DNA of 64,000 nt from an uncultured Hyphomicrobiales bacterium. GTDB lineage: Bacteria > Pseudomonadota > Alphaproteobacteria > Rhizobiales > Beijerinckiaceae. The notes below the pieces were generated by a model. That model was not told the origin of the DNA. It did no database searches and saw only the letters and a program-made list of their open reading frames with translations. Of the stretch, positions 26,205-36,201 are shown piece after piece. The stretch is from contig CAIOVE010000037.1 of the NCBI GenBank assembly GCA_903861645.1, positions 57,341-121,340 of the forward strand, written 5' to 3'. The stretch's first letter is position 1; every line of letters starts with the position of its first letter. The position numbers and the translations under genes were made by a program.

Positions 26205-27002
26205 TCAGCGGGATTGGGCCACGGGGCCAATGGGGCGACGCGCGGCGGCATTGACGGCCAGACGCGCGAGCATCGCCGCGCAGCGCGCGTATCGCAGCGC
26301 CATGCGGCGGGGATTTGAGCCAAGCCGCCAGACCCATTCAAGACCGTTGCGCTGAAAGAAGACGGGCGCGCGCCGTTCGTCGCCCGCGATGAAATCGAGC
26401 GCGGCGCCAATGTCCATGAAGCCCATTTCCGGATGCCGGCGCGCCATGTGATCGGAAAAGCGCTCCTGCTTGGGCGCGCCGAACGCGACAAAGCAGATGC
26501 GCGCGCCCGAGGCGGCGATACGGCTCGCGGCCGCCTCCGCGGCGGGCGACGTGGGGTCGAAGCCCTGCGGCGGCGATTCCATGCAGGCGATTTCCAGGCG
26601 CGGGAATTTCAGCCGCAAATTCGCGGCGGCCTTCGTAAGCGACTGGATGCTGGAGCCGTAAAACGCGACGGGCACGCCGGCGCGCGCCGCCGCGGCGCAC
26701 ATGGGAATGACAAGGTCCGCGCCGGTGACGCGATCGAGCCGCGCGCCCTGTCGCGCCGCCAGCCAGACAATGGGCGCGCCGTCGGCGGTGACGAACGTCG
26801 CCCGCGAATAGATGTCGCGAAACACCGGATCAGAGCGGCGCTTGACCACGTGATCAAGGTTCAGGGTGAAAAGCGTGAAGCCAAGTCCCTGCTTCAGGCG
26901 CGCGATGGAGGCGTTCACCACCTCGCCCATCGTCGCGATGTTGATGTCCTGACCGTCGATTGACGCGAGAGTCGCGGGCGCCGCCGCCGCTGAATGTTCC
27001 AT
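26205..27002 (-). CDS. WecB/TagA/CpsF-family glycosyltransferase (GT26)
   Basis: 265 residues. The family motifs TADGAPIVWLA (catalytic Asp), FYGSSIQSL and FGAPKQE are present in order, followed by GAALDFIAG. Family members add N-acetylmannosaminuronic acid, N-acetylmannosamine or glucose to lipid-linked intermediates. The length is usual. It shares a transcript with the GT4 downstream and is about 100 bp from the flippase gene. Confidence 0.92.
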   Translation of the reverse strand: MEHSAAAAPATLASIDGQDINIATMGEVVNASIARLKQGLGFTLFTLNLDHVVKRRSDPVFRDIYSRATFVTADGAPIVWLAARQGARLDRVTGADLVIPMCAAAARAGVPVAFYGSSIQSLTKAAANLRLKFPRLEIACMESPPQGFDPTSPAAEAAASRIAASGARICFVAFGAPKQERFSDHMARRHPEMGFMDIGAALDFIAGDERRAPVFFQRNGLEWVWRLGSNPRRMALRYARCAAMLARLAVNAAARRPIGPVAQSR

Positions 27003-27101
27003 GTCGTGTCATTCCCGTTCGTGAGTTGGCCTCGCGGGAAAGACTGCAAGATGGCGACCAGCCGGAACTGTTTCGATCCGGCACAAGGAATAGCGCGCGC
27101 G

Positions 27102-28556
27102 TCAGCTCGCGGCGGGACGAAACGCGCGCGCCTTCATGGCGAGACCACGCAGCGCCGAGGGATAGAGCGCGGCGAGCGCGAGCGGATAGACGATCGCGGC
27201 GATGGTCACGTTAACCAGAATACTGGCCAGTGGCGTGTGCGTCAGCCCGATGACGGCGGGCGTCATCAGCACCGAGCTCATGACGGCGCTGGCCGCGCTG
27301 ATGCGCGCGACGTGATCCCACGGAATGATCAGGCCGAATTTCGCGATCCCGAGAATAAACGCGAACAGCGCGCCAATCAGGGCGCCGGCGAGACATCCGG
27401 CCACCGCGCCGACGGGGCCGCCCTGCACGGAGCCGACAAAACACAGAACAACCGTCGAAACCGTTTCGACGACATTGATGATGATCGTCAGGCGCGTTTG
27501 CTCGAACAGGATGAATATCTGGTCGCAGAAATGAATGCGAAGGTTGCGCACGGCACCCGCGACGGCCGCCATGGGCAGGACCGCGATGGTCATCTCGCGG
27601 AATTCCGGCGAGATCATCAGCTCCACCATGGGCCGCGTGATCAGCAGGATGCCCGCCGTGGCGGGCGCGACCAGCCCGTAAAGAATGGCCCCGCCCATGG
27701 CGAGTTGCCGAACGGCGCCCTCGCGCGAGCCATCGACCATGTGCTTGACCGCGAGCGGAAAAGCCGCGGCCGTGACGAGCATGGCGACCACGGAGGACAA
27801 GCGCTGGCCAAGCCCCCAGCCGACCGAAAGAAGACCGACCGCCGCGGTGCCATTGACATGCTCGACAACCAGACGAATGCCGTTGCCGCTGACCCACGCG
27901 ATGCCGCCCGCCAGCATCAACGGCATGCCGAACAACAGCGCGCCCTTGATGATGGCGCGGTCGAGGCGCGCGACCATCGGATTGAGGCCAAGTTCGCGCC
28001 ACATCCATGGGATGACCGCCGTTTGCACCACGGCGAAACCCGCTAGCGCGGCCTCGGGCGTCGCGGACATAAACCTGACCAACGCGAGCGCCACCACGAA
28101 GCCGACGACAGGGCCGACGCTTTGCCCCACCGTGTAAACCAGCCCGCGCCCCTGACCGCGCGCGCGTTCGCACAGATGCGTGGTCACGGCGCGCGACACG
28201 CAGCAGATCAGCGCGACCGTGATCATCGACGCCGTGAGCGGAACGTGCAGCGCCGACAGTAGCAGGATGACCAGCACGGTCTGGAACGGAACGCCGCAGA
28301 TGATGATGGCGTTTTCCGACGCCTGAAAGCGTTCGCGGTCGGCCTCGTCGGTGAACGTGCCGGCGAAGCGCAGCGTATATTGCGACCACCAGGCGAGGCA
28401 GGCCACGAAAATCAGTTCGTGCGACGCCAGCACATAGGTCAACACGCCGTAGGCGTCGGCGCTCAGCCAGTGCGTCCATACGACGGCGGCGATGAACTGG
28501 AACATCGGCCCCAGCAGTTGCGCCGGCAAATACAGAAGCGTGTGCTTGATCAACAT
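27102..28556 (-). CDS. Wzx-type polysaccharide flippase
   Basis: 484 residues with about twelve to fourteen hydrophobic segments and no large soluble domain, the pattern of the MATE-like/PST flippases that move undecaprenyl-diphosphate-linked repeats to the periplasm. The N terminus LLYLPAQLLGPMFQFIAAVVWT is typical. The start overlaps the stop of the upstream GT4 gene by 7 bp. The substrate repeat would come from the sugar transferases in this locus. Confidence 0.85.
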   Translation of the reverse strand: MLIKHTLLYLPAQLLGPMFQFIAAVVWTHWLSADAYGVLTYVLASHELIFVACLAWWSQYTLRFAGTFTDEADRERFQASENAIIICGVPFQTVLVILLLSALHVPLTASMITVALICCVSRAVTTHLCERARGQGRGLVYTVGQSVGPVVGFVVALALVRFMSATPEAALAGFAVVQTAVIPWMWRELGLNPMVARLDRAIIKGALLFGMPLMLAGGIAWVSGNGIRLVVEHVNGTAAVGLLSVGWGLGQRLSSVVAMLVTAAAFPLAVKHMVDGSREGAVRQLAMGGAILYGLVAPATAGILLITRPMVELMISPEFREMTIAVLPMAAVAGAVRNLRIHFCDQIFILFEQTRLTIIINVVETVSTVVLCFVGSVQGGPVGAVAGCLAGALIGALFAFILGIAKFGLIIPWDHVARISAASAVMSSVLMTPAVIGLTHTPLASILVNVTIAAIVYPLALAALYPSALRGLAMKARAFRPAAS

Positions 28557-29611
28557 GGCGCGTTCCCGATGCCCGCGAGACGCGCGAGAAGCCTGAGGAC
28601 TTCTACGTGATCCTGGTTAGCAAGACTTTTCCAGCGCGCCAGATTCGCGAGGGCGGATTCGCGCGACGAAAGTCGCCAGTCGGGACGCGCGAAGGCGGCG
28701 GCGATCCGCGCCGCGGCGTCGGACGCGTCGGCCGCGTCGATGAACAGTCCGGATTCGCCGAGCACCTCGCGAAACACCGGCTTGTCCGGCGCGATGACGG
28801 GCAACCCACCGTATTGGGCCTCCAACAGCGGCAACCCCAGCCCCTCGTCATGGGACGTCGAGATCAGGGCGTCGGCGCCATCGAGCAATTCGCGAGCCCG
28901 CTCAAGCGGTTGGTAGCCATGCAACGTGACGCCCGGCAGCGCCGCCAGACGCGCGGCGTCGTCGCCCCAACCGGGGCGCCCGACGAGATCAAGCGTCGCC
29001 GAGGGAAACGGCCCCGCCCGCAACGCCTGTAGAATGGCGCCAGCGGCAAGCAGGTTCTTGCGCGGCTCGATCGTGCCCAGCGCGAGGAGCCTGAGCGAAC
29101 CCGGGCTGATTGCGCGCGCGTCGCGCGCCGCGGGATCAAGGGCGAAGACATCGCGCACGCCCGGTCGATAGAGCTGGATCAACGCGTCGGGGCGACAGTA
29201 TCGCCTTAATTCGTCGCGCGTGGTTTCCGAATTGACAAGGAAACGCGGCAAGCGCCCGACCGCGACGCGAAAGGCGGGCGCCATGTAAAGCCTGGCGCGC
29301 GCGTTGAGATCCTCCGGTCGCGTGATCAGAAAGAGATCATGGATATAGGGCAGGCAGCGCGCGCCAAACAGGCTCGCGGGGATAGACGGCGGAAATCCGG
29401 GACAGACGAGGATCGCGCGCCTGTCGGTCGCCAGCGCGAAAGGCAAGGCCACCGTTTGCCTGAAGATCATGTCGGGCACGCCGGACGAACCGGCTATGTC
29501 AACCGCGATCGGCGCGAGCGCCTCCCGCGAAAAGAGTTCGAGCGTGATGCGTTCGAGACCGGTGACGTGACGGCCGCAATGGGTGTGATCGACGATGACG
29601 CGCGCCTGCAT
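28550..29611 (-). CDS. Family 4 glycosyltransferase
   Basis: 353 residues, GT-B fold. Donor-site features are LALGTIEPRKNL, DLVGRPGWG and the E-x7-E motif in DEGLGLPLLE; the acceptor half is short. It resembles mannosyltransferases of the GT4/WbaZ type, which suits the nearby ManC, but the donor cannot be proven. One base separates its start from the polymerase stop, and its 3' end overlaps the flippase gene. Confidence 0.88.
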   Translation of the reverse strand: MQARVIVDHTHCGRHVTGLERITLELFSREALAPIAVDIAGSSGVPDMIFRQTVALPFALATDRRAILVCPGFPPSIPASLFGARCLPYIHDLFLITRPEDLNARARLYMAPAFRVAVGRLPRFLVNSETTRDELRRYCRPDALIQLYRPGVRDVFALDPAARDARAISPGSLRLLALGTIEPRKNLLAAGAILQALRAGPFPSATLDLVGRPGWGDDAARLAALPGVTLHGYQPLERARELLDGADALISTSHDEGLGLPLLEAQYGGLPVIAPDKPVFREVLGESGLFIDAADASDAAARIAAAFARPDWRLSSRESALANLARWKSLANQDHVEVLRLLARLAGIGNAPC

Positions 29612-29612
29612 G

Positions 29613-30920
29613 TCAGCGCCTCGCCACGCGTCGCTCGGGCGGACGCATCAGACTCAGCGCCATCGCGACGAACATCGCGAAGGTGCAGGTCTTGACCGAA
29701 AGACTGACCGACGTGCTCGCCACCAGAAAATAGAAGAGCAGCACGAGCCAGGTCTCGCGGCGGGTCTGACGGACCACTTGCCAGCAGAAGGCGCCGAGAC
29801 CGAAGAAGAAAAGCGTCGCCATGATCGCGCCATGCGCCAGAATGAAGCCGACCCAGAAGCTCTCGATGCCGAGCTCGATGCCTTCCAGCGCCTGCAAGCT
29901 CGACACATAGGTCTGATCGGGACCGATGATGATGTCTCGTAGCGGAATGATGTTAAAGAATTCGAGCATGATCAGTCGGGTCTTGCCGCTGCCCGCGTCA
30001 TCCTGAAGGCGCGCCATGAACTGGTCGAAAAAGCCCCCCGCCGCCGCCGCCGCGACCGCGGCGACCAGCAATGGCGCCAGAAGAAAGGCGACCGCGATAT
30101 ACAGCCGGTCGAACCCCTCGCCACGCAGGATTTTGGCGAAACGCCAGAGGCCGATGCATGTAATCATGATGATCGCGTTGAGCAGCGACGAGCGACCGCC
30201 GAAAGCGATCATCGCGACAAGCTGCAACCCGAGCGCGGCCGGCCGCAACGGTCGGGGAATTTCGCGCGCGCCGCCCAGCGCCATGGCGATGGCGTAGGCG
30301 CCGGTCATGGCCGCGTTGCCAAGCGGGTGACCCAGAATGGCCGTCGAGCGCCAGTCGGTATCGACGACGAGCGAGCCGATGGCATAGGGCGTCAGGCGCC
30401 ATCCGCTGACATATTCCACGATGCCGATCAGGGCGTTGAGCGTCATGATGCCATGGATCATCAACGCCAGTCGGCGGAGCCAGACGGCGTCGAGTTCAAG
30501 CACGAGCAAAAAGACGACGATCGCCGCGAGGAATGTGTCGATCAACGGGGAGAAGGGAACCTTCGTCACCAACGTCACCCAGCCGAACAGAATGATCCAG
30601 CTGATGGTGAAAATGGCCAGACCGCGATAGCCGGCGATCACGTCAAGCACGCGAAGTGGATTGCCGCGGCGCGCGCCCATGAAAATCAGTAGCAGAAACG
30701 CGAGCCAGGTGCCGGGATGAATCTTCTCAAGCGGGTTGCCGCCACCCTCCGCGTAATTGACGCCAAGGTTGGTCAACATCATCTCCGACAGGAAATAATG
30801 CAGGGCCACGACCGTCAGCACGAGGAGCGCGAAGGCGCGATCGGCCAGCGTGACGAGAAGGTCGCCACGATCGGGCGCGTGGCGATCAACGCCGCGCGCC
30901 GGATGCGACGCGAAACTCAC
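29613..30920 (-). CDS. Wzy/O-antigen-ligase-type polymerase
   Basis: 435 residues with ten or more membrane segments and a large periplasmic loop between about residues 285 and 345 (RLQDDAGSGKTRL... DIIIGPDQTY), typical of Wzy and VpsF-like polysaccharide polymerases. It is the likely enzyme that links repeats in the periplasm. The GTG start overlaps the stop of the co-polymerase gene (GTGA), tying the two together, as expected for a Wzy and its chain-length partner. Confidence 0.82.
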   Translation of the reverse strand: MSFASHPARGVDRHAPDRGDLLVTLADRAFALLVLTVVALHYFLSEMMLTNLGVNYAEGGGNPLEKIHPGTWLAFLLLIFMGARRGNPLRVLDVIAGYRGLAIFTISWIILFGWVTLVTKVPFSPLIDTFLAAIVVFLLVLELDAVWLRRLALMIHGIMTLNALIGIVEYVSGWRLTPYAIGSLVVDTDWRSTAILGHPLGNAAMTGAYAIAMALGGAREIPRPLRPAALGLQLVAMIAFGGRSSLLNAIIMITCIGLWRFAKILRGEGFDRLYIAVAFLLAPLLVAAVAAAAAGGFFDQFMARLQDDAGSGKTRLIMLEFFNIIPLRDIIIGPDQTYVSSLQALEGIELGIESFWVGFILAHGAIMATLFFFGLGAFCWQVVRQTRRETWLVLLFYFLVASTSVSLSVKTCTFAMFVAMALSLMRPPERRVARR

Positions 30921-33113
30921 GCGGCCTCCGCGATATCAGCCGTCGAAACCACCGCGCCGGCGATCTTGTGCTCGGGAATGTCGAGAACCTCGACGATGTC
31001 GCGCATGTTGGGCACGTAGCCCGCGGCCGCGGCGACAACGATCACGCGATCAACGGCGCTCGCCAGATTGGCGGCCTCGCCGTCGAAATCGATCGTGGGA
31101 CCATCCATGATCACCAGGTCAAACGATCGCGACATCTGGTCGATGCGCTCGACATCGGCGCGGCGTTCCAGTCGGGCGACAACGCGTTCCTCGGCGGCCA
31201 GAATGGGAACAAGCCACAAATCCGGCGAGACCTTGTAAACAGGCCTCGATTGACCGCCAAGATCGATCAGCCCGGCGACCGCGCCCGCGGGAATGACCCG
31301 CGCGAGTCCGGGTTGCTCCGGATTCGCGTCGATCAACAATGTGCGTTGACCGGACTTGGCCGCCCACCGGGCAAGATTGACCGCGATCGTCGTCTTTCCG
31401 GCGCCATCATCCATCGAGGCCACGAGCATGACACGCGCGCGACGCCGTCGACCTCGGCGAGGCTCGACCCCGCCCATCAACGCTTTATGGAGCTGCGCGA
31501 TCGCGCGGCTGAATTCCGATTCCGGCGCGCGCGCGACTTCTTCAAGGGGCGACCCGGCAGCCCCCAGCTTGCTTTCGTCGGCGCGCGTGCGCGTCATCCA
31601 TTCCCAAAGCGAGCCAATCGCCGCCCGCCGCGCGCCGATGCGTGGCGTGGTGACAATCAAGGGCGTCGCTTCCGTGTCGAGCGCGCCTTCGCCATCCATA
31701 TCCGTGTCGCGACGCCGCGGAATTGTCGGGCCCGCCTGCGCCATGTAGTCATTGAACAGCGCGAGGCCGATGCCCGCGAAAAGCCCGGAGGCGACGGACG
31801 CGAACAGGATGGCCATGGTCTTGGGCGCCGAGGGCGCCGTCGGCGGCAACGCCGGGGCGATCACGCGCGCGCCCGGCCCATCGGCGTTTTGCACGTCGTT
31901 GGTCTCGCGGGCGCGCAGGAACTTCTCGTAAACGGCCTTGCTTGCGTCGACATCGCGTTCTAGTTCGCGCAACTCAACGCTCGACTGGTTGCGCGTATTG
32001 GTGGCGCCGCGCGCCTCCTCGACGCGCTTGACGGTTTCCTTTTCCGCGTCGCGCGCGACCTGATATTCGACGCCCGCAGCGTCGGCGAGGCGCTTCAGCT
32101 CGGCGGTGATTTGCGCGCGCGTGTCGCGCAACTGGTTTTGCACTTCCAGCATCGCCGGGTGCCGATCGCCCAGCGTCGTCCGCAGATTGGCCTCCTGCCG
32201 GGTGATCTCCGCGTACTGTCCGCGCAATTTGTCGAGGACCGCCGATTTGGAGGCGTCGGCCGGAAGGTCGTTGATGCGCGAGGAATTGACGACCTCGCGA
32301 TAGCGTTCCCAGCGCGTCTTGGCGTCGATGACGCGGGCGCGCGCCTTGCCGAGTTCGCCGGAGAGATCGGCGAGTTCCTGATCGCCGACGCTCTTGCCGT
32401 TGGCGTCGGTGATGCCATGCTCGGCCCGATAGGCCTGCACGCGGTTTTCGGCGTCCTGCACGCGCGCCTGCAACTCGCCGATGCGTTGATTCAGCCAACT
32501 GGCGTCGCGCCTGACGTTGGTGGCGCGCGCGTCGACCTGATCGGTCAGATAGGCCTCGGCGACGGAATTGGCCAGACGCGCCGCCTTGACGGGATCGCGC
32601 GAGGAGACATCCACATCAATGACATACGTGCGCTCGGAACGCTTGACGATGACCAGCCGCGCCAGCGAGAGGACCGCGCGCGACACGCGGTCCTCGGTGA
32701 CCGGCGCGGGCGACCCAAGTCCGATCGCCGCCATGAGCCGAGCGCGCAAGCCCACGCCCACCGGCACGAAATCGGGATCGTCGGCCAACCCCTCGCGCTG
32801 CACCACGCGGCGCAGCACCGTGTCCGAGGAAAACAGCTTCACCTGGCTTTCCACCAGGATCGTATCGGCCTGCGCGTTGACGTTGGCCGCCGGGTCGGAG
32901 CCCACGGGGGCGCGCGTCGACGAGCACGGAAACGGTGGCCGTGTATGTCGTCGGCGTGAAGGCCAGATAGGTCAGGCCGAGGCCGGTTGTGACAGCCGCG
33001 CTGAAGGCGATCGTCTTCCAGCGGCTCCGCAGGGCTTCCACGAAGTCGCGAATATCCATGGCGCGGTCGCGACCGCCCTCGGACAGCTCATCCGCTCGCG
33101 AGGGGGCCGTCAT
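30917..33113 (-). CDS. GumC/Wzc-like polysaccharide co-polymerase with BY-kinase-like domain, apparent frameshift
   Basis: The protein is read in two frames. An N-terminal Wzz part (MDIRDFVEALRSRWKT, first membrane segment, ending TVSVLVDAR) is in one frame from ATG 33113 or ATG 33059. The rest, from VGSDPAANVNAQ to the stop at 30917, is in another. The switch falls at a five-G run on the plus strand (32906-32910); one base fewer would give VDARPVGSDP without a break. The C-terminal part has long coiled coils, a second membrane segment (about SVASGLFAGIGLALF) and a P-loop ATPase with MDDGAGKTT, LLIDANP and LVIMDGPT. No C-terminal tyrosine cluster is present. Role: chain-length control and export in Wzx/Wzy systems. 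Confidence 0.8.
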
Positions 33114-33194
33114 GCGGTCCGCGTCCGATAAAGGGGTGCGTTCGGGAACAAGGCGGGCTCAATTCGATGCGGGCATGGCTTGAATAAGCCAAAC

Positions 33195-33206
33195 CGGTTG
33201 CAACCG
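33195..33206. promoter_or_regulatory. 12-bp palindrome upstream of the co-polymerase gene
   Basis: CGGTTGCAACCG is a perfect palindrome about 80-140 bp before the possible starts of the co-polymerase gene. Possible operator; no regulator is assigned. Confidence 0.35.
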
Positions 33207-33300
33207 ATTGTTAGCCTTCAATTCTTACCAAACGTTCACCATGTTGGACGCGCCGCCAGAAACCTTCGCGCGCGCGGGCGACCCAATTATCGGCGATAAA

Positions 33301-33340
33301 TGTTCAAATATCTGATTTAATTAAATTATTTTGATGAACA
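33301..33340. promoter_or_regulatory. AT-rich symmetric block
   Basis: An island of very low GC in an otherwise GC-rich region. TGTTCA (33301-33306) and TGAACA (33335-33340) bracket the perfect palindrome ATTTAATTAAAT (33315-33326). It lies between the acyltransferase 3' end and the co-polymerase promoter. It resembles the AT-rich targets of Ros/MucR-type or H-NS-like repressors of exopolysaccharide genes; this is inference. Confidence 0.4.
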
Positions 33341-33389
33341 CGGCGTCGATGATCAATTCGCCGATACTTGCGGGGAATTCGCCCGAATT

Positions 33390-34520
33390 TTAGCGAACGC
33401 CCCCTCCCCGCGCGACGATGGACGTCGCCATGGGTCGGCGAGGCGACAGCCGCGGCAATCGCGCGTGGCGCAGCCAGCGGCGCGATGGCGATTCGACAAA
33501 GTCATGCACAAGCATGGCCGCCAGCGGATTGATCGCCACCGCGCAGACCACGCACCAGACCGCCAGCGGCCAGCCGCCAAGATGCAGAACCCTGACGCCA
33601 AGCAGGTTGATGACGCCGATGCCCATCAACGGATGAATCATGTAGATCGCGTAGGACAGGTCGCCCAATCGCGCCATGGCGGGCCGCGTGAGGATACCCG
33701 TGGCCCCGTCGCGCTCGGCGATAACGGTCGCGGCGACGCTGGCCATCAACAAGACGAGAATGATCCTGTCGTCGGCGCCGGCCAGCATCGCCGCCACGGA
33801 CGCGCCGAACATCAACCAGGCCGGCGCGAAGGAAGACAGGGTCGGCCGGATGCGATCGACGCCGTGAGCCAGCGCCGCGCCGAACAGGAACGTCGGCAGT
33901 GCGCGCAGGGCCCCGAAATGATAGGTCAGCGTCGTCCAGGGTTCGATCAGACCGAGATAGCCGGCCAGTTCGAGCCCGACGACGATCAACCCCGCGACGC
34001 CAAGCGCCAGTCCAGCCCCGCCACGCCGGATCAGCCAGACAACCGCGGGAAACGACAGATAGGCGAGCCATTCGGCGCTGATCGACCAGGACGGATAATT
34101 GAACGCGGTCGAATGAGTCGCGCCCCAGGCGTGCGCGAGCAGCAGGTTGGGGAGGATGGCGGACGGATCGACAAAGGCGCGATCGGTCTTGTCCCGCCAC
34201 AGGGTGAAGGCCAGCAGGGCGAACACCAGAAACGTCAGCAGGTGGAGGGGATAGATCCGGGCAAGGCGATTACGCAGGAAATCCATGTAAGCGGCGATGT
34301 CGGCGAAGCCATTCCGGTAGTTATGAAAAATGACGAAACCGGAAATCGCGAAAAAGAAGTCGACGAAGAGATAGTTCTTCGCGAACAGCGTCGTGGCGAG
34401 AGGAAAGCCGGCGAGACCCGCGTAGTGATGGGCGACGACGCCCACCGCCGCGATGAAGCGCAAGCCGTCGATCGCCACGTAGCGACGATGTGTCGAAAAA
34501 TTCGCTGTCGGTCCCGACAT
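33390..34520 (-). CDS. Acyltransferase family 3 (OafA/YrhL-like)
   Basis: 376 residues, about ten membrane segments. The N terminus has IDGLRFIAAVGVVAHHYAG, whose Arg and His residues are characteristic, and FFFAISGFVIF follows. The C-terminal LSYAIYMIHPL is also typical. It probably adds acetyl or another acyl group to the polysaccharide. No SGNH domain is fused. It is divergent from the initiating sugar transferase gene, with under 200 bp between the starts. Confidence 0.9.
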   Translation of the reverse strand: MSGPTANFSTHRRYVAIDGLRFIAAVGVVAHHYAGLAGFPLATTLFAKNYLFVDFFFAISGFVIFHNYRNGFADIAAYMDFLRNRLARIYPLHLLTFLVFALLAFTLWRDKTDRAFVDPSAILPNLLLAHAWGATHSTAFNYPSWSISAEWLAYLSFPAVVWLIRRGGAGLALGVAGLIVVGLELAGYLGLIEPWTTLTYHFGALRALPTFLFGAALAHGVDRIRPTLSSFAPAWLMFGASVAAMLAGADDRIILVLLMASVAATVIAERDGATGILTRPAMARLGDLSYAIYMIHPLMGIGVINLLGVRVLHLGGWPLAVWCVVCAVAINPLAAMLVHDFVESPSRRWLRHARLPRLSPRRPMATSIVARGGGVR

Positions 34521-34716
34521 GACGCACCGGTCTTTCGAGTTGTTTCAATCGCGAACGAAGTCGCGCTGGTCCGCCCCAACGCCGCAACCGGCGTGCCATC
34601 GCTCCGGTCTGGCGCCAGGGCGGCCGGCACGTCGATTGCCCGGCATGTCCCGTCGATCGGGTTTCGCCGCGCAGGCGTTTCAGGACGACGCGAAGACGTA
34701 CCGAAATGAGCCAGCC

Positions 34717-36201
34717 ATGCCATTTGACAGGGAAATCGCCATCCAGGCGCGAACCACCGGCCCCCGCGCCCGTCAAGTCGCCCGCTCGAAACAGGGCTGG
34801 CGCGGAATCCTGCCCGCCGCGAATGTCGCGGCGATGCGCGGCCTGTTTTCAACAATAGCCGCGCTTTCGGACACCGGCGCCATTCTGGCGGCCTGCGTCG
34901 CGTCGGGCACGATTTACCACGCGATTTTTTACGAAGCCGCCGGCATGCTGGAAAACCACGTCGCGCTGGGCGTTATCCTCTCCGCCCTGTTCGTGCCGAC
35001 GGGATTGCTGCGCAAGGACTACGACGTCGCGAACTTCCTGTCGTCCAAGGGTCAGCTATCGAGGGTTTTCGCGCTCTGGAATGTAGCGTTCCTTTGCCTG
35101 ATCATTCTCGCCTTCATCACCAAGTCGGGGGCCGAAGCCTCGCGCGGCACGACGATCATCGTTTATATCGTTGGCTTCGCCAGCGTGGCCGCGTCGCGTG
35201 TTCTGATGGCGCGCCTAGCACTGGATCAGGCGCGCGCCGGCGGCGTGGGCGCCAAGCGCGTGTTCCTGGTCGGCGAGGAAGCCGAGATCAGCCGGTTCAT
35301 CGAGCATTACGAACCCTGGAAGCAGGGCATGCGCGTGATCGCCTCGGCGATCCTGAGGGACGAGGAAAGCCTTGAGGACGATCTCGCGCTCGCGGCCGCG
35401 TCGGCGCGCATGTTGCGCCCCGACGACGTCTATATCCTCATGCCGTGGTCCCGCACCAACGCCATCGACTCGACGGTCAACGCCTTCCTGCGCGTGCCGG
35501 CTTCGCTGCATCTTGGTCCGGAGCGCGTGCTCGATCGTTTCGCCAAGGCGCGGCTCGAACGCTTCGGCCCCATCGCCAGCCTGAACCTCGCGAGCAAGCC
35601 GCTCGGTCCCCTCGACATCGTTCTCAAGAGGACCACGGACATCGCGCTGTCCGTCCTCGCGCTGATCGCGCTGTCGCCGCTCTTCGCCCTCGTCGCCGTG
35701 ATGATCAAGCTCGACTCGCGCGGCCCCGTGTTTTTCCTCCAGCGTCGCTACGGTTTCAATCAGGAGCCGTTCAGAATCTTCAAGTTCCGTTCGATGAGCA
35801 CGATGGAGGACGGTCGAAACGTGTTGCAGGCGCGCGCCGGCGACGCCCGGATAACGAAGGTGGGCGCCTTCATCCGCCGCTGCAACATCGATGAATTGCC
35901 GCAACTGTTGAATGTCTTGCGGGGCGACATGTCGCTCGTTGGCCCGCGACCGCACGCGCTGGCCCATGACCAGATGTTCGAGCGCGACATCGCCCTCTAC
36001 GCCCGTCGTCACAACATGAAGCCCGGCATCACCGGCTGGGCGCAGGTCAACGGATTTCGTGGTGAGACATCCACCCGCGAGAAGATGGCGGGCCGCGTCG
36101 AGCACGATCTGCATTACATCGACAACTGGTCCATCGGCCTCGACTTCCGCATCATGTTCCTGACCGTTTTCTCGAGGAAGGCTTATCGCAATGCGCACTG
36201 A
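34717..36201 (+). CDS. WcaJ/PssA-type undecaprenyl-phosphate sugar phosphotransferase
   Basis: 494 residues: N-terminal membrane segments (about 45-160), a CoA-binding-like cytosolic domain (KRVFLVGEEAEISRFI), then the bacterial sugar transferase domain with KRTTDIALSV, FKFRSM, RRCNIDELPQLLNVLRGDMSLVGPRP split by short loops, and PGITGWAQVNG. It starts repeat synthesis by moving hexose-1-phosphate to undecaprenyl phosphate. ATG 34717 (MPFDREIA) is chosen; the upstream open frame overlaps the acyltransferase start. Its 3' end overlaps the next gene by 11 bp. Confidence 0.92.
   Translation: MPFDREIAIQARTTGPRARQVARSKQGWRGILPAANVAAMRGLFSTIAALSDTGAILAACVASGTIYHAIFYEAAGMLENHVALGVILSALFVPTGLLRKDYDVANFLSSKGQLSRVFALWNVAFLCLIILAFITKSGAEASRGTTIIVYIVGFASVAASRVLMARLALDQARAGGVGAKRVFLVGEEAEISRFIEHYEPWKQGMRVIASAILRDEESLEDDLALAAASARMLRPDDVYILMPWSRTNAIDSTVNAFLRVPASLHLGPERVLDRFAKARLERFGPIASLNLASKPLGPLDIVLKRTTDIALSVLALIALSPLFALVAVMIKLDSRGPVFFLQRRYGFNQEPFRIFKFRSMSTMEDGRNVLQARAGDARITKVGAFIRRCNIDELPQLLNVLRGDMSLVGPRPHALAHDQMFERDIALYARRHNMKPGITGWAQVNGFRGETSTREKMAGRVEHDLHYIDNWSIGLDFRIMFLTVFSRKAYRNAH

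Noticed and set aside
34519..34716. N-terminal extension of the initiating sugar transferase
   Set aside because: Open but overlaps the acyltransferase start and holds no recognisable sequence; the region is more likely the divergent promoter.
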